Assembly: GCF_024810105.1 (NCBI RefSeq)
Contig: NZ_JANUDX010000010.1
Coordinates: 1-64,000 of the forward strand
DNA: 64,000 bases
Direction of reading: 5' to 3'
DNA from: Stenotrophomonas sp. BIGb0135
GTDB lineage: Bacteria; Pseudomonadota; Gammaproteobacteria; Xanthomonadales; Xanthomonadaceae
Below are positions 44,551 to 54,324 of this stretch, piece by piece. The notes beneath the pieces are model-generated. The model had not been told where the DNA came from and ran no database searches. It was given only the letters and a program-made list of their open reading frames with translations. A program made the position numbers and the translations under genes. Every line of letters begins with the position of its first letter. The first letter of the stretch is position 1.

Positions 44551-46860
44551 TCAATGCACCGTAGCGTTCTTGTTGTCCAGCCGATCGATCACGCCCTGCA
44601 TCGCACTGTCGAAGGCACCGTCGTCGATATGCGCGCGCAGGCGACCCAGCCGCACCATCACCGCCAGTTCTTCCGCCGAGGCCACGCAGAAGCGCACGCC
44701 CCGCCGATTGACGAACAGCAGGCGCGAGGAAATCGGGCTCACCCAGGACAGCTTGCCGGCCTGGACCTTGCCGTCCTTGTCGACGAAATCCAGCCAACTG
44801 CCGATCTCCAGGCCGCGGAAACGGTCGGCATCGGCGTTGTCGAAATCGCTCACGTCCACCTTGCTGCCCAGCTCCACCGCAGCGCTTTCCTGCGTCGGCG
44901 GCGCGGGCAGGACCACCTGCGGCAATTCGGGCAGCGCGCGTTCCAGCTCCGGACGCGATTCGGCGATGGCCTGCAGGGTGTCGTGCAGGGCGTCGATCGC
45001 ACCGGTGGCGGCGTCGGCGTGCACGCCCACGCTGGCAAATACCTTGCGCAGGGCCGGGTGCCACGCCTGCAGCCATGGTTTGCCGACGATCTGCCGGCGC
45101 GCTTCGGCCACTTCCTCCAGCATGCCGTCGGCCAGTGCCAGCGCTTCGCCCACCGAGGCACCGTCTTCGCCTTCGCGCAGCACGGTCAGGGTGAGGTGGT
45201 GCTGCCACGGCTGGCGCAGGAACTCGCCGATGGCCTGCGGCAGCGTGGCATCGGCGATGCGCCGGTCGAGCTCGGCGGCCGAACGGGTGCGGGCCATTTC
45301 CAGCTTTTCCTGGCCGCGCTGGGTCTCGGCCGCACGGCGCTCGGCGATTTCGATGCGGCGGCGGTGCTGGGTGAGGAAGTCGCGGAATTCTTCTTCGAGG
45401 GTGAGGAAGATCGCCAGGTTCTCGTTGAACTCGGCGACCAGCCGCTCGATGATCTCCTCGACCTTGCCCATCAGCACGCGCTCGGCCTGGCTTTCGCCGG
45501 TGTTGCCTTCGCAGGCTTCGGCCAGCGAGTTGAGCAGCTTGCGCGCCGGGTGGGTCTTCTGCACGAACATGCGGCGGTCGAGCATGGCGACCTTGACGAA
45601 GGGCACCACCAGGCGGCCGATCAGCTCACGAGAGCGGCCTTCCAGGTCACGCTCGTCCAGCATCACGTCGAACAGCATGCCGACCAGGTCGATCGCATCT
45701 TCGTCCTGCGGGTCCAGCCGCGCCTGCGCCGGGTCCACGCCGAGGCGGGTGGCACCGGACAGTACTTCGCTCTTCAGCCGCTGCGCCAGCGACTCGCCGT
45801 CTTCGCCGATCGCCGCGCGCAGGGTCGCACTTGGGGTGGCCTGCAGCAGCGACAGCACCGACATCATCTCGCGCTGGCTCAAGGGGCGCTGCTGGCCGAC
45901 CGCGACGCTGGCCGCGGAGGTCGCGTCCTCGCGCACGTGGCGGGTCTGCTGCAGCAGTTCGTGCAGGGCTTCCAGCAGCATGCCCTGGTTGTTGCTCATG
46001 CCGTCGGCGGCATCGGCCACCGCCTGGCCCTGCTGGGAGGACTGGATGCGCCCGCGGCTCTCGGCCCAGCGGTCGGCGAAGCGCCGCGCCCAGGCCGGGG
46101 CGGCGGCATCGTCGGCACCGCCCAGCGATTCGGGATCCAGCGCGTCGACCAGGTCGTCCAGTTCATGGCGCGGGGACGGCGGGCGCGGCGCCGCGCGGCG
46201 CGGCGCGGCCATCTGCGGCATCACCCCGGCGGCGGCCAGCTGCTCGTCCAGGGCCTCGTACCGCTTGCCGATCGGGGCGTGCAGGTCGCGCTCGCACAGC
46301 TTGATCAGCACCAGCCGCACTTCCGGAGCCAGTTCACAGTCGGCGAAGGCCTCATGGATGGCCACGCCGATGTGTTCGGGGCTGATCGGGTTGCTGTCGG
46401 CGTTGAGTTCCAGCCCGCCGGCGATCCAGCCCAGGCGTCGGTCCAGCCGCGACAGCACCGGCTTCCAGTCGCGCAGCAGCACCGTGGCGAAGTTGCGGAC
46501 CGCCAAGCGCGATTCCAGCACGTGCTCGGGCACCAGGCTCAGCCCGTCCTCGATCTGCCCGGCCAGGGTGGCCTCGGCCGAGGCCGGCTGGCCGCGCTCC
46601 AGCGCATCCCACGCCTCGAGCAGGTGGCCGCGGAAGCCGCGCACGATGTCCTCGCGGCGGCGGCGCAGTTCGCGCATGCCATCCAGGAACAGCAGCTGCG
46701 ACGCGCCAGCGGTGCCGGCACGGTCGAACAGCACGTCATCGAAGCGCGCCAGGACCGTTGCAAACGACTCGGCAAGCGCCGGCAACGCGGCGTCGCGGGC
46801 CTGCCTCAACAGGGCCGGGTCGCGGCCTGGCTGCCCCGATGGAATGGGCGTGGCGATCAT
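44551..46860 (-). CDS. DUF1631 family protein
   Basis: 769 residues, soluble, largely helical. The middle (about 470-545) is a charged helix-rich segment with EEIIERLVAEFNENLAIFL, LEEEFRDFLTQHRRR and ERRAAETQ, the DUF1631 signature. The C-terminal part has a PilZ-like beta region (LEIGSWLDFVDKDGK, KLSWVSPISSRLLFVNRRG). Once misannotated as thymidine phosphorylase. I recall DUF1631 proteins as linked to cell-surface or c-di-GMP functions in some genera, but the role here is open. It stands alone with its own terminator. Confidence 0.85.
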   Translation of the reverse strand: MIATPIPSGQPGRDPALLRQARDAALPALAESFATVLARFDDVLFDRAGTAGASQLLFLDGMRELRRRREDIVRGFRGHLLEAWDALERGQPASAEATLAGQIEDGLSLVPEHVLESRLAVRNFATVLLRDWKPVLSRLDRRLGWIAGGLELNADSNPISPEHIGVAIHEAFADCELAPEVRLVLIKLCERDLHAPIGKRYEALDEQLAAAGVMPQMAAPRRAAPRPPSPRHELDDLVDALDPESLGGADDAAAPAWARRFADRWAESRGRIQSSQQGQAVADAADGMSNNQGMLLEALHELLQQTRHVREDATSAASVAVGQQRPLSQREMMSVLSLLQATPSATLRAAIGEDGESLAQRLKSEVLSGATRLGVDPAQARLDPQDEDAIDLVGMLFDVMLDERDLEGRSRELIGRLVVPFVKVAMLDRRMFVQKTHPARKLLNSLAEACEGNTGESQAERVLMGKVEEIIERLVAEFNENLAIFLTLEEEFRDFLTQHRRRIEIAERRAAETQRGQEKLEMARTRSAAELDRRIADATLPQAIGEFLRQPWQHHLTLTVLREGEDGASVGEALALADGMLEEVAEARRQIVGKPWLQAWHPALRKVFASVGVHADAATGAIDALHDTLQAIAESRPELERALPELPQVVLPAPPTQESAAVELGSKVDVSDFDNADADRFRGLEIGSWLDFVDKDGKVQAGKLSWVSPISSRLLFVNRRGVRFCVASAEELAVMVRLGRLRAHIDDGAFDSAMQGVIDRLDNKNATVH

Positions 46861-47190
46861 GCGAAAAGGCTCCCCAGCTTCGCAGGTACAGAATGCAACG
46901 TGGAATCGATGAACACCGGCACCCCCCAGGCACCCGCATCCGCATACCAGGCCAGCCGACCGGTCAGGGACAGCGAAACAGTCCGCACGTTGAACCTCAT
47001 GACCGGGTGCCGGCAGGCCTTGTATCGTAAGGCCAGCGTCCTTGGGAAGCGAGTACAGCCACGTGAAGGAATGCCGTTGATTAAGTGATGTTCATCACGC
47101 TTTGTCGCAAATGACCCGGAGATGGCCCCGAGCCGCGTCACAAACTGCCGCGACTATACTTGTTCGACCGTGACATCTGATCGAGACCCC
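46861..47190. other. Intergenic region between divergent DUF1631 and nitroreductase genes
   Basis: 330 nt with no gene I can support. A TATACT -10-like hexamer (47155-47160) lies 30 nt before the nitroreductase start, without a recognisable -35. Nothing else stands out. Confidence 0.5.
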
Positions 47191-47766
47191 ATGCCCGACT
47201 CCCCCGCGTTGCAAGCCCTGGACGCCCGCCGCTCCTTACCGTCCAGGCAATTGGGCGAGCCCGGGCCGGACCCGGACACCCTGTTGCGGATGCTCACCTC
47301 TGCGGTGCGCGTGCCCGACCACGGCAAGCTGGTGCCGTTCCGTTTCCTGCGGATCGCTGGCGATGCACGTCACAGTCTGGGCGAGTACCTGGTCCAGCGC
47401 AGCCGCGAACGCGATCCGAACGTGTCGGCCGCCCAGTTGGAAAAGGACCGGCTGCGTTTTTCGCATGCCCCGTTGGTCATCACCGTGGTGGCCCGGCCGC
47501 GCCCCAACCCCAAGGTGCCCGAAGAAGAACAGCTGATGACCGCCGGCTGCGTGTGCTTTGCGCTGCTGCAGGCGGCGCAGGCACTGGGCTTTGGCGCGCA
47601 GTGGCTGACCGCGTGGATGGCCTTCGATCCCGCCGTGCGCGCCCATCTGGGCCTGGCCGGGGACGAGCGGATCGCCGGCTTCATCCATATCGGCACCCCG
47701 CGCACCGAGGCCCCCGAGCGCGAGCGCCCGGATCCGGCGGCGCTGCTGCAGGACTGGGTGGGCTGA
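47191..47766 (+). CDS. Nitroreductase family protein (YdjA-like)
   Basis: 191 residues, FMN-dependent oxidoreductase of the short YdjA type. RRSLPSRQLGEPGP, SAVRVPDHGKLVPFRF and QAAQALGFGAQWLTAWMAFD match the family FMN-binding segments. Reduces nitroaromatics or related compounds with NAD(P)H; physiological substrate unknown. First of a tight run with an exonuclease, a Nudix hydrolase and an amidohydrolase. Confidence 0.9.
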   Translation: MPDSPALQALDARRSLPSRQLGEPGPDPDTLLRMLTSAVRVPDHGKLVPFRFLRIAGDARHSLGEYLVQRSRERDPNVSAAQLEKDRLRFSHAPLVITVVARPRPNPKVPEEEQLMTAGCVCFALLQAAQALGFGAQWLTAWMAFDPAVRAHLGLAGDERIAGFIHIGTPRTEAPERERPDPAALLQDWVG

Positions 47767-47767
47767 G

Positions 47768-48721
47768 GTGACTCTGCCTGCCGCACCCGGCGTCACGCCG
47801 CGCCCGCCGCTGTACCTGGTCGATGCCAGTCTGTACGTGTTCCGCGCCTGGCACTCGATGCCCGATGAGTTCCAGGACCAGCAGGGCTGGCCGACCAACG
47901 CGGTGCACGGCTTCGCCCGGTTCCTGCTGGACCTGCTGGAGCGCGAGCGCCCGCGGCACATCGCCATCGCCTTCGATGAGGCCTTGGACAGCTGCTTCCG
48001 CCACCGCCTGTATGCCGCCTACAAGGCCAACCGCGATCCGGCCCCGGACGCCCTGCGCCGCCAGTTCGCACACTGCAAGGCGCTGTGCCTCGCCCTGGGC
48101 CTGCCGGTGCTGGCCCACGCCGAATACGAAGCCGACGACCTGATCGGCAGCGCCCTGCATGCGCGCCGCGACGCCGGTATGCGCGGGGTGATCATCTCCG
48201 CCGACAAGGACCTGTCCCAACTGCTGTTCGAGCACGACGAGCAGTGGGACTACGCGCGCAACCAGCGCTGGGGCATGGCCGGGGTCAAGGCGCGGCATGG
48301 CGTGCATGCGCACCAGATCGCCGATTACCTGGCGCTGTGCGGCGATGCGGTGGACAACATTCCCGGCGTGACCGGCGTGGGCGCCAAGTCGGCAGCCGTG
48401 CTGCTGGCGCATTTCGGCAGCATGGACGTGCTGTTCGAGCGCCTGGACGAAGTGCCCTTCCTGCGCCTGCGCGGCGCCGCGCAGATGGCGGTACGGTTGC
48501 GCGAACAGCGCGAGCACGCCCTGCTGTGGCGGCAATTGACCACCATCGCGCTGGATGCGCCGCTGGACGTGGCCGACGCCGATTTCAGCCGCGGCAGCGC
48601 CGACCCGCAGATGCTGCAGGGCCTGTGCGATGCACTGCGGTTCGGGCCGTTGACCCGACGCCGACTGTTCAGCGCGGCCGGCCTGCCCGATTCCCCTTCC
48701 GTTGCCAGCGAGTTCGCATGA
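47768..48721 (+). CDS. 5'-3' exonuclease / flap endonuclease (Xni/ExoIX-like)
   Basis: 317 residues; stand-alone version of the PolA 5' nuclease domain. LYLVDASLYVFRAWH, HIAIAFDEALDSCFRHRLY, AEYEADDLIG, GVIISADKDLSQLL, and the helix-hairpin-helix GDAVDNIPGVTGVGAKSA. Metal-binding acidic residues are present. GTG start at 47768, one base after the nitroreductase stop. Probably trims flaps or RNA primers. Confidence 0.9.
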   Translation: MTLPAAPGVTPRPPLYLVDASLYVFRAWHSMPDEFQDQQGWPTNAVHGFARFLLDLLERERPRHIAIAFDEALDSCFRHRLYAAYKANRDPAPDALRRQFAHCKALCLALGLPVLAHAEYEADDLIGSALHARRDAGMRGVIISADKDLSQLLFEHDEQWDYARNQRWGMAGVKARHGVHAHQIADYLALCGDAVDNIPGVTGVGAKSAAVLLAHFGSMDVLFERLDEVPFLRLRGAAQMAVRLREQREHALLWRQLTTIALDAPLDVADADFSRGSADPQMLQGLCDALRFGPLTRRRLFSAAGLPDSPSVASEFA

Positions 48722-49269
48722 GCCCCAACACCCAAGCCCCCAGGATCGTCTACGAAGGCAAGTACCAGCGCATGGTCGTGCGCGGCACGTGGGAGTACAG
48801 CGAACGCACCCACGCCGGTGGCCTGGCCGCGATCATCATCGCGGTCACCCCGGAGGACAACGTGCTGTTCGTGGAACAGTTCCGGGTGCCGCTGCAGGCC
48901 AACACCATCGAGATGCCGGCCGGCCTGGTCGGCGACATCGACGCCGGCGAGTCGATCGAGGTATCGGCGGTGCGCGAGCTGGAGGAGGAAACCGGCTGGA
49001 CCGCCGCGCACGCCGAGGTACTGATGATCGGCCCGACCTCGTCGGGTGCGAGCAGCGAAAAGATCGCCTTCGTGCGCGCCACCGGCCTGCGCAAGGTGGG
49101 CGACGGCGGCGGCGATGCCAGCGAGAACATCACCGTGCACGAAGTCCCGCGCGCCCGCGCCGCTGCATGGCTGGTGGAGAAGATCGGCCAGGGCTACGAG
49201 CTGGACGCCAAGCTGTGGGCCGGGCTGTGGATGATCGAGCACCACCTGGACGGCACCCCGCGTGGCTGA
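48718..49269 (+). CDS. Nudix hydrolase (ADP-ribose pyrophosphatase-like)
   Basis: 183 residues with a complete Nudix box: GDIDAGE, seven residues, then RELEEETGW. Preceded by VEQFRVPLQANTIEMPAGLV, typical of ADP-sugar pyrophosphatases (NudF-like). ATG overlaps the exonuclease stop (ATGA), and the next gene overlaps its end by 8 nt. Confidence 0.9.
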   Translation: MSPNTQAPRIVYEGKYQRMVVRGTWEYSERTHAGGLAAIIIAVTPEDNVLFVEQFRVPLQANTIEMPAGLVGDIDAGESIEVSAVRELEEETGWTAAHAEVLMIGPTSSGASSEKIAFVRATGLRKVGDGGGDASENITVHEVPRARAAAWLVEKIGQGYELDAKLWAGLWMIEHHLDGTPRG

Positions 49270-50071
49270 TTCGCTCGCCCACGCGACGGCCGCCGGCGCC
49301 CTGCTGGGGCCGCCCGACCCGGCGCCCTTCGTGGTGCACCAGCCACAGGGGCGTTCGTCGTACGTATTGATCGCCGACCACGCCGGCCAGCAGGTGCCGG
49401 CAGGGCTGGCCAGCCTGGGCCTGCCGCAGGCCGAACTGGACCGGCACATCGGCTGGGACATCGGCATCGCCGGCGTCACCGTTGCGCTGGCACGCCTGCT
49501 CGACGCATGGGCGATCACCCAGACCTATTCGCGGCTGGTGATCGACTGCAACCGGCCGCTGGCGTCGCCCACGCTGATGCCGGAGACCAGCGACCGCACG
49601 CTGGTGCCCGGCAACCAGGCGCTGTCACCGCTGCAGCGACAGCAACGCATCGACGCGATCCACGCGCCCTACCATGCCCGCATCGACGCCGAGCTGGATG
49701 CCCGCCAGGCGCAGGCCCGGCCGACGCTGCTGGTGATGATGCACAGCTTCACCCCGGTCATGAACGACGCCGCGCGGCCGTGGCATGCCGGCGTGCTGTA
49801 TCACCGCGATACCCGCTTCGCGCGCGTGCTGCTGCAGGCGCTGCGCGATGAGGGCGACCTGGTCGTCGGCGACAACCAGCCCTATGCCGTCAGCAGTACC
49901 AGCGACTATGCCGTGCCGGTACATGGCGAAGGCCGCGGGCTGGTGCATGTGGAGCTGGAGATCCGCCAGGACCTCATCGCCGATGCGGCCGGCCAGCAGG
50001 CGTGGGCGCAACGACTGGCGCGGATATTCACTGCGCTGCAGCCGCAGCTGGACGCATTCCCGCCCCCGTAG
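49262..50071 (+). CDS. N-formylglutamate amidohydrolase family protein
   Basis: 269 residues. Metal-ligand motifs LIADHAGQQVP near the N-terminus, HIGWDIG, RLVIDCNRP and LVMMHSFTPVMN, then VHVELEIRQDLI. Family members cleave N-formylglutamate (Hut pathway) or other acyl-amino acids, but no hut genes are near, so the substrate is uncertain. GTG start overlapping the Nudix gene. Confidence 0.85.
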   Translation: MADSLAHATAAGALLGPPDPAPFVVHQPQGRSSYVLIADHAGQQVPAGLASLGLPQAELDRHIGWDIGIAGVTVALARLLDAWAITQTYSRLVIDCNRPLASPTLMPETSDRTLVPGNQALSPLQRQQRIDAIHAPYHARIDAELDARQAQARPTLLVMMHSFTPVMNDAARPWHAGVLYHRDTRFARVLLQALRDEGDLVVGDNQPYAVSSTSDYAVPVHGEGRGLVHVELEIRQDLIADAAGQQAWAQRLARIFTALQPQLDAFPPP

Positions 50072-50094
50072 TCCCGGCGCCCACCTACCCGGTC

Positions 50095-50116
50095 GTGCCG
50101 GCCGCTGGCCGGCAAC
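50095..50116. repeat. REP-like palindrome
   Basis: GTGCCGGCC GCT GGCCGGCAAC: an 8-bp stem (TGCCGGCC/GGCCGGCA) between convergent genes; resembles the GTAG palindromes but with a GGTC head. Confidence 0.6.
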
Positions 50117-50125
50117 CGCAGCCCC

Positions 50126-50788
50126 CTACAGCGCAGGCGCCGCCATCCACGGAAATGCGCGGTAGCCGCGTACCTCCGGGCCGATACCCAGCGCCTGGAA
50201 GTCGGCAACGATGGCCGCGGCACGCGTGCGTTGCAGATCGCGCCCCAGTTCCAGTGGCAGTGCACGGCACAACGGCAGCGCCTGGCCCACCGCAACCTCC
50301 AGCACGCCAGCGACAAGGCGGGCCGCGTCCTTGACCCTCGTTTCCGGGCATTGCGCCAGCACCACGTCGAACGCGGCGAAGATGCCGCGCCCCACGCCCA
50401 GCGCGCGCGCCGCCTGCTGCTCCTCGGCCGGCGCCTCATCCAATGCTTCCTCGATGCCCGCCACCTGCGCGAAGGCGTCGTACTCGCTGTAGTACGCCAG
50501 CGCGTGCGCATACGCGTCCAACGTGGACAGGGGACGCTGGCGCTTCTGTACCTCCAGCACATCGGCGAAGGTGGCCGCTTCCAGATACGGGCTCAGGCCA
50601 TGCTCGGCGACAAAGGCCTGCACGGCGGGATCGTCATCCTCGACGTCGTGGCCGGACAGCCAGAACATCGCCTCCTGCTCATCGCCGTCGGTTGCGTAGA
50701 CCCAGCCGTAGCGGTCCCACACATCGCGATCATCGTGGCAGGCCGCGATGGCCTCAAGGGCCTGGCACAGGGTAAGAAGTTCAGCCAT
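50126..50788 (-). CDS. Conserved-looking soluble protein of unknown function
   Basis: 220 residues, acidic, no signal or membrane segment, no motif I recognise. N-terminal part is rich in aromatic and acidic residues (WDRYGWVYATDGDEQEAMFW), the rest is helical (YAHALAYYSEYDAFAQVAG). Convergent with the amidohydrolase gene and followed upstream by a REP. Confidence 0.65.
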   Translation of the reverse strand: MAELLTLCQALEAIAACHDDRDVWDRYGWVYATDGDEQEAMFWLSGHDVEDDDPAVQAFVAEHGLSPYLEAATFADVLEVQKRQRPLSTLDAYAHALAYYSEYDAFAQVAGIEEALDEAPAEEQQAARALGVGRGIFAAFDVVLAQCPETRVKDAARLVAGVLEVAVGQALPLCRALPLELGRDLQRTRAAAIVADFQALGIGPEVRGYRAFPWMAAPAL

Positions 50789-50820
50789 CGACGTCAGTGC
50801 CGCACCGGAAACCCCCCATG

Positions 50821-50845
50821 GTAGGGCCGACCGTTGCTCGGCTGC
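50821..50845 (+). repeat. GTAG-headed REP palindrome, degenerate
   Basis: GTAGGGCCGACCGTTGCTCGGC(TGC): head GTAG and imperfect stem GCCGACC/GCTCGGC, between two minus-strand genes. Confidence 0.6.
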
Positions 50846-50887
50846 ACGCAGTCCTTCCTGGTGCGACCCACGCCGTGTGCGATCGCC

Positions 50888-52318
50888 CTATCTTTCGCCA
50901 ACCCCCACTGCCGCCAGCGCCGCATCGTCCTCCTGCGGCCGCAACCACAGCGCCACGCCCACCCCGAGCAGCGCGAACACCGCCGCCCCGTACTGCGCGT
51001 TGACCAGCCCCTGCAGCGCTTCGGGACTGCTGCCGGCCGCATGCACACCGCGCCCGGTATTGGCCAGCATCACCAGCACCGCCAGGCCCAGCGCGCCGCC
51101 GATCTGCTGCGCGGTGGCGGCCATGCCCGAGGCCACGCCCTGCTGCGCCGCCGGCACGCCCTGCCCGGCCACGATCCACATCGCCGTCCAAGTCATGCCC
51201 TGGCCGATGCTCAGCACCACGATGCCCGGCAGCAGCGCCCAGTAGGTGGCGCCAAACGGCAGTGCCAGCGCGACCGCGGCGATGCCGACCGCGCCGGCTG
51301 CCATGCCCAGTGCCAGCACCTGGCGCGGCGAACGCCGGGCAAGCATGCGCTCGGTGATCCGGATGCCGAACGTGCACACCAGCGTCGGCGGCAGGAACGC
51401 CAGCCCGGCCTGCAGCGCGCTCCAGCCGTAGCCATCCTGGAAATACAGCGCCAGGAAGTAGTACTGCACGCCGAAGCTGCTCATGAACACCATGGTCAGC
51501 AGCATGGCCGCGCGCAGGCTGCGCAGGCGCAGCAGCGCGAACTGCATCAGCGGGTCGCGGCTGCGCTGCTCGATCTGCACGAAGGCGGCCAGCAGCAGCG
51601 CCGACACCACCAGGCAGCCCAGCGTGCGCGGCGCCAACCAGCCCCACTCCGGCCCCTGCACCAGCGTGGTGACCAGCAGGCTGCCGCCGAGGGTGACGGT
51701 GAGGCAGCCGGCCAGGTCGAACGAGCGCCCGGACTGGCGTGCCGGATCGCGCGGCAACCACCAGCCACCCAGCACCGCGCACGCACCGGCGAACGGCACG
51801 ATCACCAGCAGCACCGAGGACCAGCCAAAGCTCTGGGTGAGCACGCCGCCCAGCAGCGTGCCCAGCGCCAGCCCGCCGGCGCTGGCCATCGACCAGATCG
51901 CCAGCGCGCGGTTGCGCGGCGCGCCTTCGGCATACAGCGTGTTGATCAGCGACAGCGTGGCCGGGAACAGCAACGCCGCGCCGATGCCCTGCACCGCGCG
52001 CGCGCCGATCAGCAGCCAGGCGCTGTTGCTGAAGCCGCCCACCAGCGAGGCCAGCGCGAACAGCGCCATGCCCAGCCGGTAGACCCGGCGGCGGCCGAGC
52101 AGGTCGGCCGCGCGCCCGCCCAGCAGCAGGCAACCGCCGAAGGCCACGGTGTAGCCGCTGACGATCCACTGCAGTTGCTGCGCGTTGATCTGCAGCTGCA
52201 CGCCCATCTCATGCAGGGCGACGAAGATGATGGTGGCGTCCAGCGCGATGATCAGCTGGGCCATGGCCAACAGGGTCAACGCCAGCCGGGGCGGGAAGGA
52301 ATGCGGGGAGTGGGTCAT
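50888..52318 (-). CDS. MFS drug:H+ antiporter, DHA2 (EmrB/QacA) type
   Basis: 476 residues with 14 expected membrane helices. Signature LDATIIFVALHEMG (motif D1-like), LGGRAADLLGRRRVY (motif A between TM2 and TM3), GARAVQGIGAALLFP and SAGGLALGTLLGG (motif C). Likely exports toxic compounds. The start at 52318 (MTHSPHSFPPR) is chosen over an upstream in-frame ATG that overlaps the LysR promoter. Divergent from a LysR gene 107 nt away that probably controls it. Confidence 0.9.
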   Translation of the reverse strand: MTHSPHSFPPRLALTLLAMAQLIIALDATIIFVALHEMGVQLQINAQQLQWIVSGYTVAFGGCLLLGGRAADLLGRRRVYRLGMALFALASLVGGFSNSAWLLIGARAVQGIGAALLFPATLSLINTLYAEGAPRNRALAIWSMASAGGLALGTLLGGVLTQSFGWSSVLLVIVPFAGACAVLGGWWLPRDPARQSGRSFDLAGCLTVTLGGSLLVTTLVQGPEWGWLAPRTLGCLVVSALLLAAFVQIEQRSRDPLMQFALLRLRSLRAAMLLTMVFMSSFGVQYYFLALYFQDGYGWSALQAGLAFLPPTLVCTFGIRITERMLARRSPRQVLALGMAAGAVGIAAVALALPFGATYWALLPGIVVLSIGQGMTWTAMWIVAGQGVPAAQQGVASGMAATAQQIGGALGLAVLVMLANTGRGVHAAGSSPEALQGLVNAQYGAAVFALLGVGVALWLRPQEDDAALAAVGVGER

Positions 52319-52425
52319 GCCGATGCGGACGAGGGGAAGGCGGGCAGTCTCATTGATGACGCCATACAAATAAACCCGGATACTTCGATTTCTGTCATGC
52401 ATTTCCGCATCAATCGGACGCCATC

Positions 52426-53310
52426 ATGGATCTCAATGCCGTGCGCATGCTGGTGCAGGTCGCCGAAGCGCGCAGTTTCACCGTGGCCGCCGGGCAACTG
52501 GGCCTCAGCCAGTCCGGGCTGTCACGGGCGATCGGCCGGCTGGAGGCCGAGCTGGGCGTGCGCCTTCTCCATCGCAACACCCGCAACGTCAGCCTGACCC
52601 CGGACGGCCGCCAGTTCGTCGATCACTGCACGCCCCTGCTGTGCGGGCTGGAAGATGCCGAACGGCGACTGGGCGATCGCCCCTGCACGCCGTCGGGCGT
52701 GCTGAAGCTGACCGCGCCATCGATGTTCGGGCGCAAGGTGCTGGTGCCGCTGGCCGGGCAGTTGATGGCCGTGCACCCGCAGTTGCAGTTCGAGCTGGTG
52801 CTCAACGACCGCCTGGTCGATCTGGTCGAGGAAGGCTTCGACGCGGCCCTGCGCACCGGGCCGATCAGCGACGTGCGCATGGTGGCGCGGCCGCTGCGGC
52901 CGCTGCACTGGGTCACCGTGGCTTCGCCGGACTACATCGCCCGTCACGGCGCGCCGGCCACGGTCGATGCGCTGCAGGACCATACCTGCCTGGCGGTGCG
53001 CAACCTGCGCAGCGGACGGCTGGTGGACTGGCAGTTCCGCGACGGAGATGGGCTGCGCGACGTCACGCCCCCGGCACGGATGGTGTTCGACAGCGGCGAC
53101 CCGCTGGTGGAAGGCGCGCTGGCCGGCGTCGGCATCGTGCAGGTGATGGATTTCGCGGTGGCCGACGCGCTCGCCGACGGCCGCCTGCAACGCGTGCTGC
53201 AGCCGTTTGAAGGCCGCAGCCGCGCGTTGTCGCTGGTGTATCCGCCTTCGCGCCAGGCCTCGCCGAAGCTGAAGGTGCTGGCCGACGCGTTGCTGGCCGG
53301 CCAGTGGTAG
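52426..53310 (+). CDS. LysR-type transcriptional regulator
   Basis: 294 residues. N-terminal winged HTH (MDLNAVRMLVQVAEARSF, QSGLSRAIGRLEAELG, RNVSLTPDG) and a periplasmic-binding-like effector domain. Divergent from the MFS pump, so probably its regulator; the 107-nt gap (52319-52425) is AT-rich for this genome and would hold the binding site. The stop codon TAG is part of a GTAG REP. Confidence 0.92.
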   Translation: MDLNAVRMLVQVAEARSFTVAAGQLGLSQSGLSRAIGRLEAELGVRLLHRNTRNVSLTPDGRQFVDHCTPLLCGLEDAERRLGDRPCTPSGVLKLTAPSMFGRKVLVPLAGQLMAVHPQLQFELVLNDRLVDLVEEGFDAALRTGPISDVRMVARPLRPLHWVTVASPDYIARHGAPATVDALQDHTCLAVRNLRSGRLVDWQFRDGDGLRDVTPPARMVFDSGDPLVEGALAGVGIVQVMDFAVADALADGRLQRVLQPFEGRSRALSLVYPPSRQASPKLKVLADALLAGQW

Positions 53311-53331
53311 GTGCCGACCGAGGGTCGGCAC
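53307..53331 (+). repeat. GTAG-headed REP palindrome that supplies the LysR stop codon
   Basis: GTAGGTGCCGACC GAG GGTCGGCAC, 9-bp stem GTGCCGACC/GGTCGGCAC. The TAG of the head (53308-53310) is the stop codon of the LysR gene. Confidence 0.85.
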
Positions 53332-53338
53332 GTTGGGA

Positions 53339-54283
53339 TCAACCCGCGAAGCGATCCGTGGCTCGCACCAGTGCGTCCACGTTCTCGGCCTCGAACGCCG
53401 AGTGGCCCGAGGCCGGGCTGATCTCCAGCGTCGACGCCGGCCACGCCTTGTGGAGTTCCCACGCGCTCTGCAGCGGGCACACCACGTCGTAGCGGCCGTG
53501 CACGATCACGCCGGGGATGTCGGCGATGCGGTGCGCGTCGCGCAGCAGCTGTTCTTCCACCTCGAAGAACCCGCCGTTGACGAAGTAGTGGTTCTCGATG
53601 CGGGCGAACGCCAGCGCGAATTGCGGGTCCTGGTGGCTGTTGACGAAGTCGTCGTCCACATGCAGGAAACTGGTCGCCCCTTCCCACACGCTCCAGGCCT
53701 TGGCCGCAGCCAGGCGGGTGGCTTCGTCGTCACTGGTCAGGCGGCGGTGGAAGGCCGAGATCAGGTCGTGCCGCTCCACTGCCGGGATCGGCGCGAGGTA
53801 ATGCTCCCACGCATCCGGGAAGAGCCGGTTGGCGCCCTCCTGGTAGAACCACTCCAGCTCCCAGCGGCGCAGCATGAAGATGCCGCGCAGCACCAGCTCG
53901 GTCACGCGCTGCGGATGGGTCTGGGCGTACGCCAGCGCCAGGGTGGAGCCCCAGCTGCCACCGAACACCTGCCAGCGGTCCACCTTGAGGTGCTCGCGCA
54001 GTTTCTCGATGTCGGCGACCAGGTCCCAGGTCGTGTTGTCCACCAGGTCCGCGTGCGGGGTGGAGCGCCCGGCGCCACGCTGGTCGAACAGGATGATGCG
54101 GTACTTGGCCGGGTCATGGAACTGGCGCATTTTCTCGCTGCAGCCACCGCCCGGGCCACCGTGCAGCAGCACCACCGGCTTGCCCTCGGGATTGCCGCAT
54201 TGCTCGACATACATCGTGTGGCGGCCATCCACCTTCAAGGTGCCGACGTCGTAGGGGGTGAGGGCGGGATACAGCGTACGCAT
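53339..54283 (-). CDS. pip: Proline iminopeptidase
   Basis: 314 residues, alpha/beta hydrolase of family S33. HGGPGGGCSE oxyanion loop (41-50), FDQRGAGRS, nucleophile Ser110 in VFGGSWGSTLALAYAQ, Asp in VIVHGRYDVVCP and His in ASGHSAFE. Removes N-terminal proline from peptides. Start at 54283; an earlier in-frame ATG (54328) is inside the ribosome site of the upstream gene. Confidence 0.95.
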   Translation of the reverse strand: MRTLYPALTPYDVGTLKVDGRHTMYVEQCGNPEGKPVVLLHGGPGGGCSEKMRQFHDPAKYRIILFDQRGAGRSTPHADLVDNTTWDLVADIEKLREHLKVDRWQVFGGSWGSTLALAYAQTHPQRVTELVLRGIFMLRRWELEWFYQEGANRLFPDAWEHYLAPIPAVERHDLISAFHRRLTSDDEATRLAAAKAWSVWEGATSFLHVDDDFVNSHQDPQFALAFARIENHYFVNGGFFEVEEQLLRDAHRIADIPGVIVHGRYDVVCPLQSAWELHKAWPASTLEISPASGHSAFEAENVDALVRATDRFAG

Positions 54284-54324
54284 GGCAGGAACTCCGTTGA
54301 TGGGAACAGGTGCGGTGAACGGAT